DNA of 64,000 nucleotides from Phycisphaerales bacterium (GTDB taxonomy: Bacteria; Planctomycetota; Phycisphaerae; Phycisphaerales; UBA1924): assembly GCA_029260295.1 (NCBI GenBank), contig JAJDDN010000008.1, positions 558,001 through 622,000 on the forward strand, in the 5' to 3' direction. This document shows, piece by piece, positions 9,799 through 18,891 of this stretch (the first letter of the stretch is position 1; every line of letters starts with the position of its first letter). The notes beneath the pieces were generated by a model. That model ran no database searches. It was not told the DNA's origin and saw only the letters and a program-made list of their open reading frames with translations. A program made the position numbers and the translations under genes.

Positions 9799-9808
9799 GG
9801 CATGGGCT
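9780..9808. terminator. Bidirectional terminator between convergent ABC and GH31 genes
   Basis: AGCCCACGCCTTA (9780-9792) and TAAGGCATGGGCT (9796-9808) form a 13-bp stem with a 3-base loop. The single C/A mismatch on the + strand becomes a G-U pair on the minus strand. A-rich sequence to the left (AAGAAAAA) gives a T run for minus transcripts, and a T-rich stretch at about 9824-9829 follows on the + side. The TAA stop of the ATPase gene is the first three bases of the right arm. Confidence 0.8.
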
Positions 9809-9841
9809 ACTAGTTTCTATGGTGTTTTTTAGGCCGTCGCG

Positions 9842-12001
9842 TTATTTAACGACAACATGAACCGGCTTATCCGATCCGATCACCCGAGCGCTGATCGTGC
9901 GGTCAGGATACGAAATCGATCCGCCTACACGCTTCACATACACGACGATCTTGTCGCCAGCATCCTTGGCATACAACGACGACTCAAGATACTCGCCCAT
10001 CATGTACCCGAAGCCCTCGCCCTCGTCTTCATACATCGTGCCCTTGGCGTAGCCATCAGCATTGAGATGCACGATCAGCGTCAACTCATCGCGTGAATCA
10101 GGGCGATCGCCAAAGTGCTGCGTCACCGGAGCCGTGGGAATGATCCCGCCAGGACGGATAAACAACTCTGGAAGATTCTCATCTTTCGAATCCCGCCCAG
10201 AATCAAAGTCAACAAAATCAAACGCCGCCCATGCAACTCCATCGACCGCCTTTGGCATCACCGAAACCCGGTCACCCTCGGGGGTCGCCTTGGTCACGAT
10301 CAGCATATCAGCGCCGAGCAAGAACGAATCGTCTTCAGAACGCAGCGCCGGATCAGCAGGATCCGCAAAGAAGGTCGGCCGAGCAATCGGCATCCCGGTA
10401 TCCGAAGACTCCTTAAACAGCGTATACATATACGGCATCAACCGGTACCGCCGCTCAAGACCGCGCCGGCAGGTCGCTTCGACCTCATCACCAAACGACC
10501 AAGGCTCTTTATCAATGTTCCCCTTGGCCGTATGCCCACGCGAGAACGGGAACAGCGTACCGAACCCCATCCACCGCTGGAACAACTCGCCATCGCCGTT
10601 GTACGCAAACCCACCAATATCCGGCCCGACAAACGGCTGCCCCGACAAACTCAGGTTCAGCGACATCGCGATCGACATATCAAGGTGCGCCCAGTTGGCA
10701 CTGTTGTCACCGGTCCAGGTCGCCCCGTAGCGCTGTCCACCAATAAAGTTGGCCCGCGAGAGCACGAACGGCCGCTTATCAGGATTGGTCGCCATCACGC
10801 CCTCGCGCGTGGCGCGGATCATCTGCATCCCGTACACATTGTGGTAGCGGGCGTGCGTATCGGTCCCGCCCAACTCAGGGTCGGCCCGGTGCACATTGCT
10901 CTCAGGCATGGTCTTTGAGGCCACATTAAACACCGCGGGCTCGTTCATATCGTTCCACACGCCGTCGATGTTGTAGGCCATGAACTCCTCGTAGAGCCCC
11001 GCCCACCAGTTGCGGACATCCTTGTTCAGGTAGTCAGGGAACACACACACGCCCGGCCACACATTGCCGTTGAAGACATTCCCGTCCTTGTCCCGGACCC
11101 AAGCGTTATGCTCATCGCCCGAATCAGAAACAAAGTACCCGTCTTCATCTTTAACACCCGGATCAATCATCCAGACATTCGAAAACCCCTTTGTATCAAG
11201 CCAATCATTGAGCCCCTTAGGATCAGGGAACTGCTCCGGATCAAAGGTAAAGACGCGGTATTCGTCCATGTAATCAATGTCCATCCAGATCACATCAGCA
11301 GGCAGCTTCCGATCCCGGAACTCATTGACAACCTCCTTGACCCGTGAGTCAGGGTTGTACGAATACCGGCACTGGTGATACCCAACGGCCCACTTAGGAG
11401 GCATCGCAATCGTTCCGGTCAGCACACCAAGCCCGAGCATCACTTCTTGCGGAGAATCACCATCAATAATGATGACCGCAAAGTCACCGCCCTCGGCCCG
11501 GAATGTAATCCCGTCCCGAAGATCTATCTGGCATCGGTAGGTCGTATCGGCAAGCACACCAAACGCGGAACCATCGGCACGAACAGCCAATACCCACGGG
11601 TGCGATGTATATAGATTCTCAGCATCAAGCCCGTACCCGAACGCATCCAGATTCCAGGTCTCGGTCACAAAGCCATTACGAAGCAACGGCCCAGCCGTCT
11701 GCCCAGTGCCATACAACGAGGTCCCCGCATCGATCGAGATCGAGGCAACCGTCCGCCCGGTGACCTTATCTGTGGAGTACGCCGGAACCTCACTCAGTGA
11801 GCCCAGCCCAACATCTCCAATCGACTCAAATGGGTGTGCCAACGCAAATGATGGCTTCCGGTCCTGGCGAGCCTCCAAGGTCCGATCAAAGCGAACAATT
11901 CCTTCGCCGATAACCTGAGCCACCTGAGCCTGGGAACTCCCAATGAATCCAAGTGACATACATCCGAGCACAAGAATCTGGTTCAATAACTGCTTTTTCA
12001 C
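9842..12001 (-). CDS. GH31 alpha-glucosidase, exported
   Basis: 719 residues, GTG start with GAGG about nine bases upstream. The N-terminus (KKQLLNQILVLGCMSLGFIG, then SSQAQA-like) is a signal peptide. An N-terminal beta-sandwich is followed by the GH31 barrel: WMDIDYMDEYRVFTFD, GVWNDMNEPAVF with the catalytic nucleophile Asp at about 351, and ATWTGDNSANW with the acid/base Asp at about 432. The length is normal for GH31. It should release glucose from the non-reducing ends of malto-oligosaccharides outside the cytoplasm, which would supply the neighbouring CUT2 transporter. Alpha-xylosidase activity cannot be excluded from motifs alone. The gene converges with the ABC operon and has its own 240-base upstream region shared with the divergent GH13 gene at 12243. 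Confidence 0.93.
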   Translation of the reverse strand: MKKQLLNQILVLGCMSLGFIGSSQAQVAQVIGEGIVRFDRTLEARQDRKPSFALAHPFESIGDVGLGSLSEVPAYSTDKVTGRTVASISIDAGTSLYGTGQTAGPLLRNGFVTETWNLDAFGYGLDAENLYTSHPWVLAVRADGSAFGVLADTTYRCQIDLRDGITFRAEGGDFAVIIIDGDSPQEVMLGLGVLTGTIAMPPKWAVGYHQCRYSYNPDSRVKEVVNEFRDRKLPADVIWMDIDYMDEYRVFTFDPEQFPDPKGLNDWLDTKGFSNVWMIDPGVKDEDGYFVSDSGDEHNAWVRDKDGNVFNGNVWPGVCVFPDYLNKDVRNWWAGLYEEFMAYNIDGVWNDMNEPAVFNVASKTMPESNVHRADPELGGTDTHARYHNVYGMQMIRATREGVMATNPDKRPFVLSRANFIGGQRYGATWTGDNSANWAHLDMSIAMSLNLSLSGQPFVGPDIGGFAYNGDGELFQRWMGFGTLFPFSRGHTAKGNIDKEPWSFGDEVEATCRRGLERRYRLMPYMYTLFKESSDTGMPIARPTFFADPADPALRSEDDSFLLGADMLIVTKATPEGDRVSVMPKAVDGVAWAAFDFVDFDSGRDSKDENLPELFIRPGGIIPTAPVTQHFGDRPDSRDELTLIVHLNADGYAKGTMYEDEGEGFGYMMGEYLESSLYAKDAGDKIVVYVKRVGGSISYPDRTISARVIGSDKPVHVVVK

Positions 12002-12242
12002 GCGGCAACCTCACTAAAAACTGCGTATAGACCCACACACGGCGCATGAGTAAAACGACTGTCGGTACACAATACTTCTCGGACTGCTCTTCGTGCAGGG
12101 AATCTGTGAGAAAACATCGCAAACAGTCATATTTTTAGTTCACAGGATGAGCAAAATCGTCAATAATCATCATGCGGCTATGTCCATCGCGTAAATAGCC
12201 ATTTTTAGGCTCGTTTTGATCGGCTTCATTGAAAGGCCATAC

Positions 12243-15008
12243 ATGACATCATCCTCAATTTCTCATCGCTCCGCCGTCATCATCGGGGCCATAATTGCCT
12301 CAACAAGCATCGCTACCCTGCCAGCTCAAGCCCAAAACAAACTCAACTACCTCCAATGGTTCGAAACAGAATGGGATGATATCGAACGCCGCTCACCAGA
12401 TGTCTTCCTCGCCGGTTACGACGCACTCTGGCTCCCACCACCCGCAAAATCTTCATTCGGCTCTGTGGGCTACGACCCCTTCGACAGATTTGACCTCGGA
12501 AAGCCACCGCTGCTCACCTTCTCCCCATCACGAGATCGCACAACCTACGGCACCGAAGCAACCTTCCAAGCGATGATCGACGAACTCCAACGAGCCGGAG
12601 CCGAAATCTACATCGACGGCATCTTCAACCACAACGGCGGTAGAACAACCTCAGACGCCTTCCTTGCCCAAGGCGGTTACCCAGGATTCTGGATCCCTCG
12701 AGAAAACCCACCCCGCAATAAACTCCCAACAGACGACTGGGGCGATTTCCACAACGGGAACGCGTCAGGCTTCCTCCAATCAGAAAACCCCGGAGGCTTT
12801 AACTTCGATCTCCATAGAGGCGACCTCGTCGCCTTGGTGGATATTGCGCAAGAAGAAAACTACCCCTTTATCCGCCAGCCTGTCAACGCAGGAGACCCCC
12901 AAAACATACCCGGCGGCACAATCTTCAACAACCCAGATCCAAACAACGCACGCTTCTACACAGACCAAGCACTCTCACCAGACAACTTTGTCAACCCAGG
13001 AACCAGTAGAAACCCAGGCGCCCAATCCTTCACCCGCTTCCCATTCAACACCATAGATCAAATGCAAGGAGATGCAGTCGCCGACAACGGCACCGGCATG
13101 CTCATGCGCTGGGCGCAGTGGATGGTCCAGGTCCAAGGCGTAGACGGCTTCCGCCTCGATGCACTCAAACACACACCAAGCTGGTTCTGGGATGGTTTCT
13201 TCGACTCCGCAGTCCACAACCTGCGCGTCCGTCCAAGCGGAGGGACCGTCAATCCATTCACATTCGGTGAGAATATCACCGGAAACTTTGACATGCTCAG
13301 CAACTACATCCGCAAAGACACCTTCGCAAACCGCGACGGACTCGATATCCAAGGAGCCGCAAGACTCCGAGACCTTCTTAACGCAAACGGGCTCGGCACA
13401 TGGGGAGGAATCACCTCAAACATCGACTCTTCGCACCTCGATGTCGCCGATGATGGTATCGTCAACGGCTCAATGGGTGTCAACCATGTATTCTCACACG
13501 ACAACGGCTCCGTCGGCTCAGGAAGCTCCCTGCCCCCATTCCCCACCGCCAAGCAGCAGGGCTACGCCATGCACGCCTATATGCTCATGCGCCCGGGCCG
13601 GGCGATCGTCTATCACAACGGGCGAGCCATCATCTCTCGTTCCAACGGCTTCTTCCCACGCGAAGGCATCCCCGTCGCCCTGGGATACGACCCAACCACC
13701 CAGCAACTCGACGACACCATGACCACGCTAGTCAAAATCCGCAACCAGGTCGGATTCGGGCAATATTTCCAGCTCAACTCAAACCTCAACGATGTCATGA
13801 TCTTCGAACGCGCATTCAACGGCACAGCCAACTCCGTCACCGCCGTCAACGACCGCTTCGATGCAGGCTTCCAGACCGTCGCTGTCGTCACTTCCTACCC
13901 ACAAGGCACCCGAATCCATGAAATGACCGGGAACGCCGCAGATCCAGTCGTAGACCCCAACAACGACATTCCAGAAACCCTCGTCGTAGGCTTCGGGGGC
14001 ACCGTCACCTTCAAAGTCCCAAATAACGCTTCCAGTGCCGGAACCCATGGCAAGGGCTATGTGATCTACGCAGAATCACTCCCAGAAGCCGCCGTCACCT
14101 TCATAGGTCAAAACGGCACCATCGACCCAGATCCAACGAACTTCCCAGACTGGCTCCAACGACTCAGCGAAATTGCCGTCATACAGAGCGATTCATTCGA
14201 GATCCGTCTCCAAACAACCGCCGGCGACCCCCTCGATCCCAACACAGACGACAACGCAATGTTCACATGGGACAACCGCACCCGCGACTGGAACGGCAAC
14301 GGGGCCCCCGACATCTCCCCATCAGCCCTCGGGCTCGCAGGCTTCGAACAGTTCCTGACCATCAACAACCCATTGTACAACTCAGGAAACCCATTCGGGC
14401 TCTACCGCCAAGTCATCGATGCCACCTCAATGGACGAAGGCATGCACTATCTCACCACCATCGCCTTCCGCCATCGCAACCCAGGCACCACCCCGATCTA
14501 CCGAGAAACCCGGAAGGTCGTCTACATCGACCGCCTCCCACCAGAAGTCTCCCTCGAACAAGCCGGGCAAACCCTCGAAGACAATCAGCCCCAGTTCATC
14601 GTCCACGCCTTGGACCGCACCACCACCGCGCTCCACCTCCTCCTCAATGTCCCCGATGGCGTTGACCCCCTCACGCTCATCAACTCAGGGAACCAGATCC
14701 CCCCATACGACCGCTTCGAGTTCCGCCACATCTTCAACGGCGCCCTCGACGACGGCCTCAACGAGATCACCATGGTCGCGATCGAAGATTCAGGCACAAC
14801 CAATGTCGTCACCGAATCCGTCATCATCGGCGGATTGACTTGCAAGGCAGACCTGACAGGCGATGGCCAGCTCGACTTCTTTGATATCTCCACCTTCTTA
14901 ACGCTCTTCGGTAATCAAGATCCGGCCGCTGACTTCTCAGGCGATGGAGCATTCGACTTCTTCGATATTTCCACCTTCCTCACCGAGTTCTCAGCGGGAT
15001 GCCCATAA
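12243..15008 (+). CDS. Secreted GH13 alpha-amylase with GC-type dockerin tail
   Basis: 921 residues. ATG 12243, preceded by GAAAGG, gives a signal peptide ending in LPAQAQ. The GH13 regions are present: EIYIDGIFNHNG (region I), DGFRLDALKH with the nucleophile Asp at about 306, FTFGENITG with the acid/base Glu at about 343, and VFSHDNGS with the third Asp at about 420. About 400 further residues follow, beta-rich and without recognised motifs, then two dockerin loops (DLTGDGQLDFFDI and DFSGDGAFDFFDI) and a final GCP. The loop spacing around region I is unlike that of the shorter GH13 enzyme at 2.8 kb, so the two probably differ in substrate. It is likely the large extracellular depolymerase of the glucan region. 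Confidence 0.9.
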   Translation: MTSSSISHRSAVIIGAIIASTSIATLPAQAQNKLNYLQWFETEWDDIERRSPDVFLAGYDALWLPPPAKSSFGSVGYDPFDRFDLGKPPLLTFSPSRDRTTYGTEATFQAMIDELQRAGAEIYIDGIFNHNGGRTTSDAFLAQGGYPGFWIPRENPPRNKLPTDDWGDFHNGNASGFLQSENPGGFNFDLHRGDLVALVDIAQEENYPFIRQPVNAGDPQNIPGGTIFNNPDPNNARFYTDQALSPDNFVNPGTSRNPGAQSFTRFPFNTIDQMQGDAVADNGTGMLMRWAQWMVQVQGVDGFRLDALKHTPSWFWDGFFDSAVHNLRVRPSGGTVNPFTFGENITGNFDMLSNYIRKDTFANRDGLDIQGAARLRDLLNANGLGTWGGITSNIDSSHLDVADDGIVNGSMGVNHVFSHDNGSVGSGSSLPPFPTAKQQGYAMHAYMLMRPGRAIVYHNGRAIISRSNGFFPREGIPVALGYDPTTQQLDDTMTTLVKIRNQVGFGQYFQLNSNLNDVMIFERAFNGTANSVTAVNDRFDAGFQTVAVVTSYPQGTRIHEMTGNAADPVVDPNNDIPETLVVGFGGTVTFKVPNNASSAGTHGKGYVIYAESLPEAAVTFIGQNGTIDPDPTNFPDWLQRLSEIAVIQSDSFEIRLQTTAGDPLDPNTDDNAMFTWDNRTRDWNGNGAPDISPSALGLAGFEQFLTINNPLYNSGNPFGLYRQVIDATSMDEGMHYLTTIAFRHRNPGTTPIYRETRKVVYIDRLPPEVSLEQAGQTLEDNQPQFIVHALDRTTTALHLLLNVPDGVDPLTLINSGNQIPPYDRFEFRHIFNGALDDGLNEITMVAIEDSGTTNVVTESVIIGGLTCKADLTGDGQLDFFDISTFLTLFGNQDPAADFSGDGAFDFFDISTFLTEFSAGCP

Positions 15009-15063
15009 TCCCCCCTGCCCAATAGCACACCCTTGAGCGTGTCTTTGACAATCTAAAAAAGAA

Positions 15064-15092
15064 GCGGGGCCGGATGAATCATCCGGCCCCGC
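15064..15092. terminator. Bidirectional terminator between GH13 and PEP-CTERM genes
   Basis: GCGGGGCCGGAT (15064-15075) pairs perfectly with ATCCGGCCCCGC (15081-15092), loop of five bases. It lies between the convergent stops at 15008 and 15121. The + side continues ATTCATTTTG and the minus side TTCTTTTTTAG, so both directions have a T-rich tail, stronger on the minus side. Confidence 0.75.
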
Positions 15093-15120
15093 ATTCATTT
15101 TGTATCAATCGTCGCTAGGT

Positions 15121-15813
15121 TTAGCGGCGACGGCGTCCAGCAACCAGACCGCCAAGACCAATCAACGCCAGTGATGACGGAGTTGGAACAACGGTGTAGC
15201 TCAGGAACGCACCAGAAGTGGACATGTCGCCCCAGCCTGGAGTCGACATGCCAGCAACGCTCAAGTGATCAACACCTGGATCGCCACCACCACCACCGGT
15301 GGATGCGACATCAAAGCCAAAGGAATCGCCAACGGTCAGCCCGAGAGCTGCAAGCGAAACAGCGATGCGTTGGGTACCAGCAGCGTGATTGGTGTCATCA
15401 CCCATGATCTCAGTACCAGCAAGGTAAGTCGCATCTGTCAAGGCCCAAGCACCACCGTTGAGAGCGTGCAGTTCGCCGCCCGCGCCCGAGCCGCCATCGT
15501 CTGCCCAGCTACCGACATAATCGGTGATGCCAGCGCCCCAGCTGATGTTGCGTCCCCAGCCACCAGTGGTGCTGCCAGCTTCGCGACCGGTATCCATTCC
15601 AACCAGGTACTTGCCCCAGTTGGTTGCATCCAAATCACCAGCAACAGTGATATCGAAGTACAAGAAGCTCGCATCGTTGGTCACTTCAACCGAAACGATA
15701 TCCAAGTGGGTAAAGTTGTTGTCAAAGAGTTCGCCAGTAGCATCGCCGTAAACATCTGCGCTTGCTGCACCAGCGAGCGAAGCAATGGCTGCAGCCATTA
15801 GTACATTTCTCAT
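15121..15813 (-). CDS. PEP-CTERM-like sorted extracellular protein
   Basis: 230 residues. MRNVLMAAAIASLAGAASA is a signal peptide, preceded by TAGGGAGA. The C-terminus has the three-part sorting signal VVPTPSSLALIGLGGLVAGR followed by a final RRR: a short VPTP motif, one hydrophobic helix and an arginine cluster, the form typical of planctomycete PEP-CTERM proteins. The body is Gly- and Asp-rich with FDITVAGDLDATNWGKYLVG, which resembles the strands of the dockerin proteins nearby. It is expected to be exported and processed by an exosortase-type enzyme; none is in the window. The function is unknown. A 179-base region upstream holds no gene. Confidence 0.82.
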   Translation of the reverse strand: MRNVLMAAAIASLAGAASADVYGDATGELFDNNFTHLDIVSVEVTNDASFLYFDITVAGDLDATNWGKYLVGMDTGREAGSTTGGWGRNISWGAGITDYVGSWADDGGSGAGGELHALNGGAWALTDATYLAGTEIMGDDTNHAAGTQRIAVSLAALGLTVGDSFGFDVASTGGGGGDPGVDHLSVAGMSTPGWGDMSTSGAFLSYTVVPTPSSLALIGLGGLVAGRRRR

Positions 15814-15992
15814 ATCTGTCTCCCTATTCTCTCAAAAAAAGGTCCACGCCTCAGACAAATTGAGAACATGGTGTGAAATACAACCTCTAATGTACAGCCC
15901 CCTCACACTCAACACAAGCCCGAAAGCCCCGTTTTTAAAGACTTTTTCATCTTCAATGCGGCCAATATTGGGCAACTACCCCGAATATCGGA

Positions 15993-16766
15993 CTACAAAG
16001 ATAGATCCGCCACCACCATCGCATGATCCGAGATTTCAAGCCCGCTCGCCCGGTCAATAAAGCACCCTGTCAGTCGATTCCTCGCCGCCTTGTTCATCAA
16101 CAGGTAATCAATCCGCCACCCCCGATCCAGAGCCCTCGCCTGCCCACGATTCGACCACCAAGAATACGGCCCATCCACATCCCCGCTCGCTTCCCGAACC
16201 ACATCAGACCATCCCATATCAATCAAATCCCCCATCCAAGCCCGCTCATGGGGCAAAAAACCCGACGACTTCTGATTCCCCTTCGCATAAAAAATATCCC
16301 GCTCCGTATGGGCGATGTTCAAATCACCACCCAGTACCGTCGGAATCTTCGATCTGAGCATCGGCTCGGCCCAGTCCATAAAGAATCCCAGCCACCGATC
16401 CTTCTCCGCCTGACGGATCTCGCTCGATGATCCCGATGGCAGATACACACTCACCACCCGCAACTTCCCAACCCGCCCAACAATCACCCGCCCCTCCGGA
16501 TCGCTTTCCCCTGCACCCCGCTCCACCTCCTTGAGCCCACCCCCCACACGCGACCAGATCGCGGTCCCAGAGTACCCCTTCTTCTCCGCAGGATGCCAAA
16601 GGCAATCCCACCCCTTTGGCTCCTGCCAATCCTCAGGCAACTGCTCCTTGAGTGCCCGTACCTCTTGCATCAGCAGCACATCGGGACCAATCCGATCCAG
16701 ATGCCCCGCCATGCCCTTCCGAAGTGCCGCCCGAAGCCCGTTCACATTCCATGTCGCGATTCTCAT
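15993..16766 (-). CDS. xthA: Exodeoxyribonuclease III / AP endonuclease
   Basis: 257 residues, full length for the ExoIII family. MRIATWNVNGLRAALRKG opens the fold, LLMQEVRA carries the metal-binding Glu, GGDLNIAHTERD carries the Asp and Asn of the active site, YSWWSNRGQARALDRGWRID is the DNA-binding loop, and SDHAMV holds the catalytic His. It acts in base-excision repair at abasic sites and as a 3'-phosphodiesterase. The start is ATG 16766. There is no Shine-Dalgarno; a TAGAGT hexamer ends six bases before the ATG, which suggests a leaderless message. It is divergent from the M24 peptidase with only 27 bases between the two start codons. Confidence 0.95.
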   Translation of the reverse strand: MRIATWNVNGLRAALRKGMAGHLDRIGPDVLLMQEVRALKEQLPEDWQEPKGWDCLWHPAEKKGYSGTAIWSRVGGGLKEVERGAGESDPEGRVIVGRVGKLRVVSVYLPSGSSSEIRQAEKDRWLGFFMDWAEPMLRSKIPTVLGGDLNIAHTERDIFYAKGNQKSSGFLPHERAWMGDLIDMGWSDVVREASGDVDGPYSWWSNRGQARALDRGWRIDYLLMNKAARNRLTGCFIDRASGLEISDHAMVVADLSL

Positions 16767-16772
16767 GCCCCC

Positions 16773-16788
16773 ACTCTAGGTCTATCGT
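16773..16788. promoter_or_regulatory. Back-to-back -10 hexamers for xthA and the M24 peptidase
   Basis: Within the 27-base gap between divergent starts, TAGAGT (minus strand, 16778-16773) ends six bases before the xthA ATG, and TATCGT (+ strand, 16783-16788) ends five bases before the peptidase ATG 16794. Neither gene has a Shine-Dalgarno. The spacing would start transcription at or next to the start codons. Any -35 elements would lie inside the opposite coding regions. Confidence 0.5.
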
Positions 16789-16793
16789 TCCCC

Positions 16794-17954
16794 ATGGCCG
16801 ATCAAAAACAAAACCACGCCGTAGTCTTCGCGGGCTCCCCGATGACCAACCTCGCCCTCTACCACCAGATACGCTTCGCGGTCGGCGATCCCACAGCCCT
16901 CATAATACTGCCCGGCCCCCACCGCCTCCTCATGATCCGAAACATCGAGATGGCCCGAGCCAAAAAAACCGCCCGCGCCGACGAGGTCGTCTGCCCAGAA
17001 GAGTTCAAATCCAAGAACTGGCAAGCCGGCGACCGCGAACTCGTAACCGCCCAGTCCGTCGCCGAATGCCTGACCCAAAAAGGCATCAAGAGCATCACCG
17101 CCGACCGCACCCTCCCCGCCATCTACGCCCACTACATCACCAAAGCAGGCATCTCCATCACCTGTGACCCAAACCTCGGCGTCATGGACCGCCGATCAAA
17201 AGACCCTGAAGAACTCGACCACCTCCGCAACGCCCAAGCAATCACCGAAGGCTGCATGCGCATGGCGTGCGAAACCATCGCAAACGCAACCGCTGATTCC
17301 AAAGGCCAACTACAACTCGACGGCTCCACCCTCACCTCCGAACGCATGTTCAAACTTATCGACATCCACTTCCTCCAAAACGGCGGCTCCACCCCCCACG
17401 GCTCAATCGTCGCCGGCGGCATCATCGGCGCCGACTGCCACGATCGAGGACACGGCCCGCTCTACACCGGCCAGCCCGTTATCATCGATCTCTTCCCGTA
17501 CATCAAAGAATCCCACTACCACGGCGACTGCACCCGCTGCGTAGTCCACGGCGACATCCCCGACGAAGTCGCAAAAATGCACGCAACTGTTTTAGAAGCC
17601 AAAGCCGCCGCCGAAAGCGCGACCAAGCCCGGCGTTACTGCTGACTCCGTCCACGCCGCAGCAATCAAAGTCATCAAAGCCAATGGCTACCAATCCGGCA
17701 TCCCCGCAGATAACGCCCCAGACTCAACCTGCTCAATGGTCCACGGCACCGGACACGGCATCGGCCTCGATGTCCACGAACCACCACTCCTCGATGTAGG
17801 CGGCCCAGCCCTCGTCGAAGGCGATGTCCTCACCATCGAACCCGGTCTCTACTGCAAAGCAATCGGAGGCATCCGCATCGAAGACATGGTCGCCGTCACC
17901 AAAAATGGCATCGAAAACTTCAACACCCTCCCCACCGGGTTGACTTGGACCTAA
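16794..17954 (+). CDS. M24 family aminopeptidase (Xaa-Pro peptidase type)
   Basis: 386 residues. ATG 16794 is chosen because the longer frame would run through xthA and has no start signal. The C-terminal 'pita-bread' domain shows the metal ligands in order: VIIDLFPY (first Asp), HGDCTRC (second Asp), MVHGTGHGIGLDVHEPP (His), LTIEPGLY (Glu) and GIRIEDM (Glu). The N-terminal creatinase-like domain has AHYITKAGISI and PNLGVMDRRSKDPEELDHLR. It should cleave Xaa-Pro dipeptides or N-terminal residues before proline in the cytoplasm. No signal peptide is present. It ends directly at the large inverted repeat 17955-18029. Confidence 0.88.
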   Translation: MADQKQNHAVVFAGSPMTNLALYHQIRFAVGDPTALIILPGPHRLLMIRNIEMARAKKTARADEVVCPEEFKSKNWQAGDRELVTAQSVAECLTQKGIKSITADRTLPAIYAHYITKAGISITCDPNLGVMDRRSKDPEELDHLRNAQAITEGCMRMACETIANATADSKGQLQLDGSTLTSERMFKLIDIHFLQNGGSTPHGSIVAGGIIGADCHDRGHGPLYTGQPVIIDLFPYIKESHYHGDCTRCVVHGDIPDEVAKMHATVLEAKAAAESATKPGVTADSVHAAAIKVIKANGYQSGIPADNAPDSTCSMVHGTGHGIGLDVHEPPLLDVGGPALVEGDVLTIEPGLYCKAIGGIRIEDMVAVTKNGIENFNTLPTGLTWT

Positions 17955-18029
17955 ACGAGCCGCGACCGTAAGGGAGTGGTCTTCGATTTTATACCAAGTT
18001 CACCGCTCCCTCACGGTCGCGGCTCGTTC
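17955..18029. repeat. Long inverted repeat (REP-like palindrome) between convergent genes
   Basis: The left arm (17955-17977, AACGAGCCGCGACCGTAAGG and three more bases) and the right arm (18007-18029) match over 23 bases with one A/G difference and enclose a 29-base loop. It fills the whole gap between the M24 peptidase stop (17954) and the gpmA stop (18036). It may act as a terminator for both genes, although there is no clear T tract on either side. From memory, sequences of the GAGCCGCGACCGTnAGGGAG type recur in planctomycete genomes, so a REP-type element is likely; this was not checked. Confidence 0.7.
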
Positions 18030-18035
18030 AGAATC

Positions 18036-18782
18036 TCACTTCGCCTTCCCCTGAGCAGCAACCGCGGCCATCGCTGCCTCAACAGCCGCCGCGTCCCCAA
18101 GGTACCGCTTTGAGATCGGCTTGAGATCCGCATCCAGCTCATACACCAAAGGCATCCCCGTCGGGATATTGACCCCAACAATATCATCATCCGAAATCCC
18201 ATCCAAAAACTTCACCATTGCCCGCAGCGAGTTGCCGTGAGCCGCGATGATCAGTTTCTCACCGGCCTTGATCTTCGGAGCGATCTCAGATTCCCAGTAC
18301 GGGATCACCCGCTCAACGGTGTCCTTGAGACACTCAGTCGTCGGGATGACCTTGGGATCTAGATTCGCGTACCGGGGGTCATGCCCGGGCCAGCGCTCAT
18401 CGGAAGTTTCGAGGGCTGGCGGTGGCGTATCGTACGACCGCCTCCACACCTTGACCTGATCCTCCCCATGCTTCTCAGCGGTCTCAGACTTATTCAGTCC
18501 CTGCAGCGCCCCGTAGTGCCGCTCGTTGAGCTTCCATGCCCGTGTCACCGGCAGCCACATCAGGTCCATCTCTTCGAGCACATGCCAAAGCGTCCCGATC
18601 GCCCGCTTGAGCACCGAGGTGTACGCATGATCAAAGGCAAACCCCTCCGCCGCCAGCAGCTTCCCGGCCGCGATCGCCTCTTCATGCCCCTGATCACTCA
18701 GTGGCACATCCCACCAGCCCGTGAACCGGTTCTCTTTGTTCCAAGTGCTCTGCCCATGACGAATTAAAACAAGTGTGTACAC
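18036..18782 (-). CDS. gpmA: 2,3-bisphosphoglycerate-dependent phosphoglycerate mutase
   Basis: 248 residues, the usual length of the dPGM family. [20 protein letters not shown] contains the phospho-accepting His (residue 9), and [17 protein letters not shown] contains the second catalytic His near 183. [15 protein letters not shown] supplies the Glu/Arg substrate loop. It interconverts 3- and 2-phosphoglycerate in glycolysis. The start is GTG 18782 with AGGAG seven bases upstream. The C-terminus is slightly extended and Ala-rich ([18 protein letters not shown]). Confidence 0.95.
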   Translation of the reverse strand: MYTLVLIRHGQSTWNKENRFTGWWDVPLSDQGHEEAIAAGKLLAAEGFAFDHAYTSVLKRAIGTLWHVLEEMDLMWLPVTRAWKLNERHYGALQGLNKSETAEKHGEDQVKVWRRSYDTPPPALETSDERWPGHDPRYANLDPKVIPTTECLKDTVERVIPYWESEIAPKIKAGEKLIIAAHGNSLRAMVKFLDGISDDDIVGVNIPTGMPLVYELDADLKPISKRYLGDAAAVEAAMAAVAAQGKAK

Positions 18783-18834
18783 GCGATACTCCTTTGATCG
18801 TGACTCGAAGCAAGATCATAGACAGAAAAACGAA

Positions 18835-18866
18835 CAGTGGCCGATGTCCAAGGACACCGGCCACTG
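18835..18866 (-). terminator. Terminator of the two-partner secretion operon
   Basis: CAGTGGCCGATGTCC (18835-18849) pairs with GGACACCGGCCACTG (18852-18866), one wobble, two-base loop. On the minus strand it is followed by TTCGTTTTTC. It lies 25 bases past the stop of the TpsA-like gene. Confidence 0.8.
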
Positions 18867-18891
18867 CCAAAGTTTCAATATTGAAGCCGAA

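Noticed and set aside
10115-10918. 267-codon open frame on the + strand inside GH31
   Set aside because: Antisense to a gene with intact GH31 catalytic motifs; composition is Arg/His/Pro-rich, as expected for a shadow.
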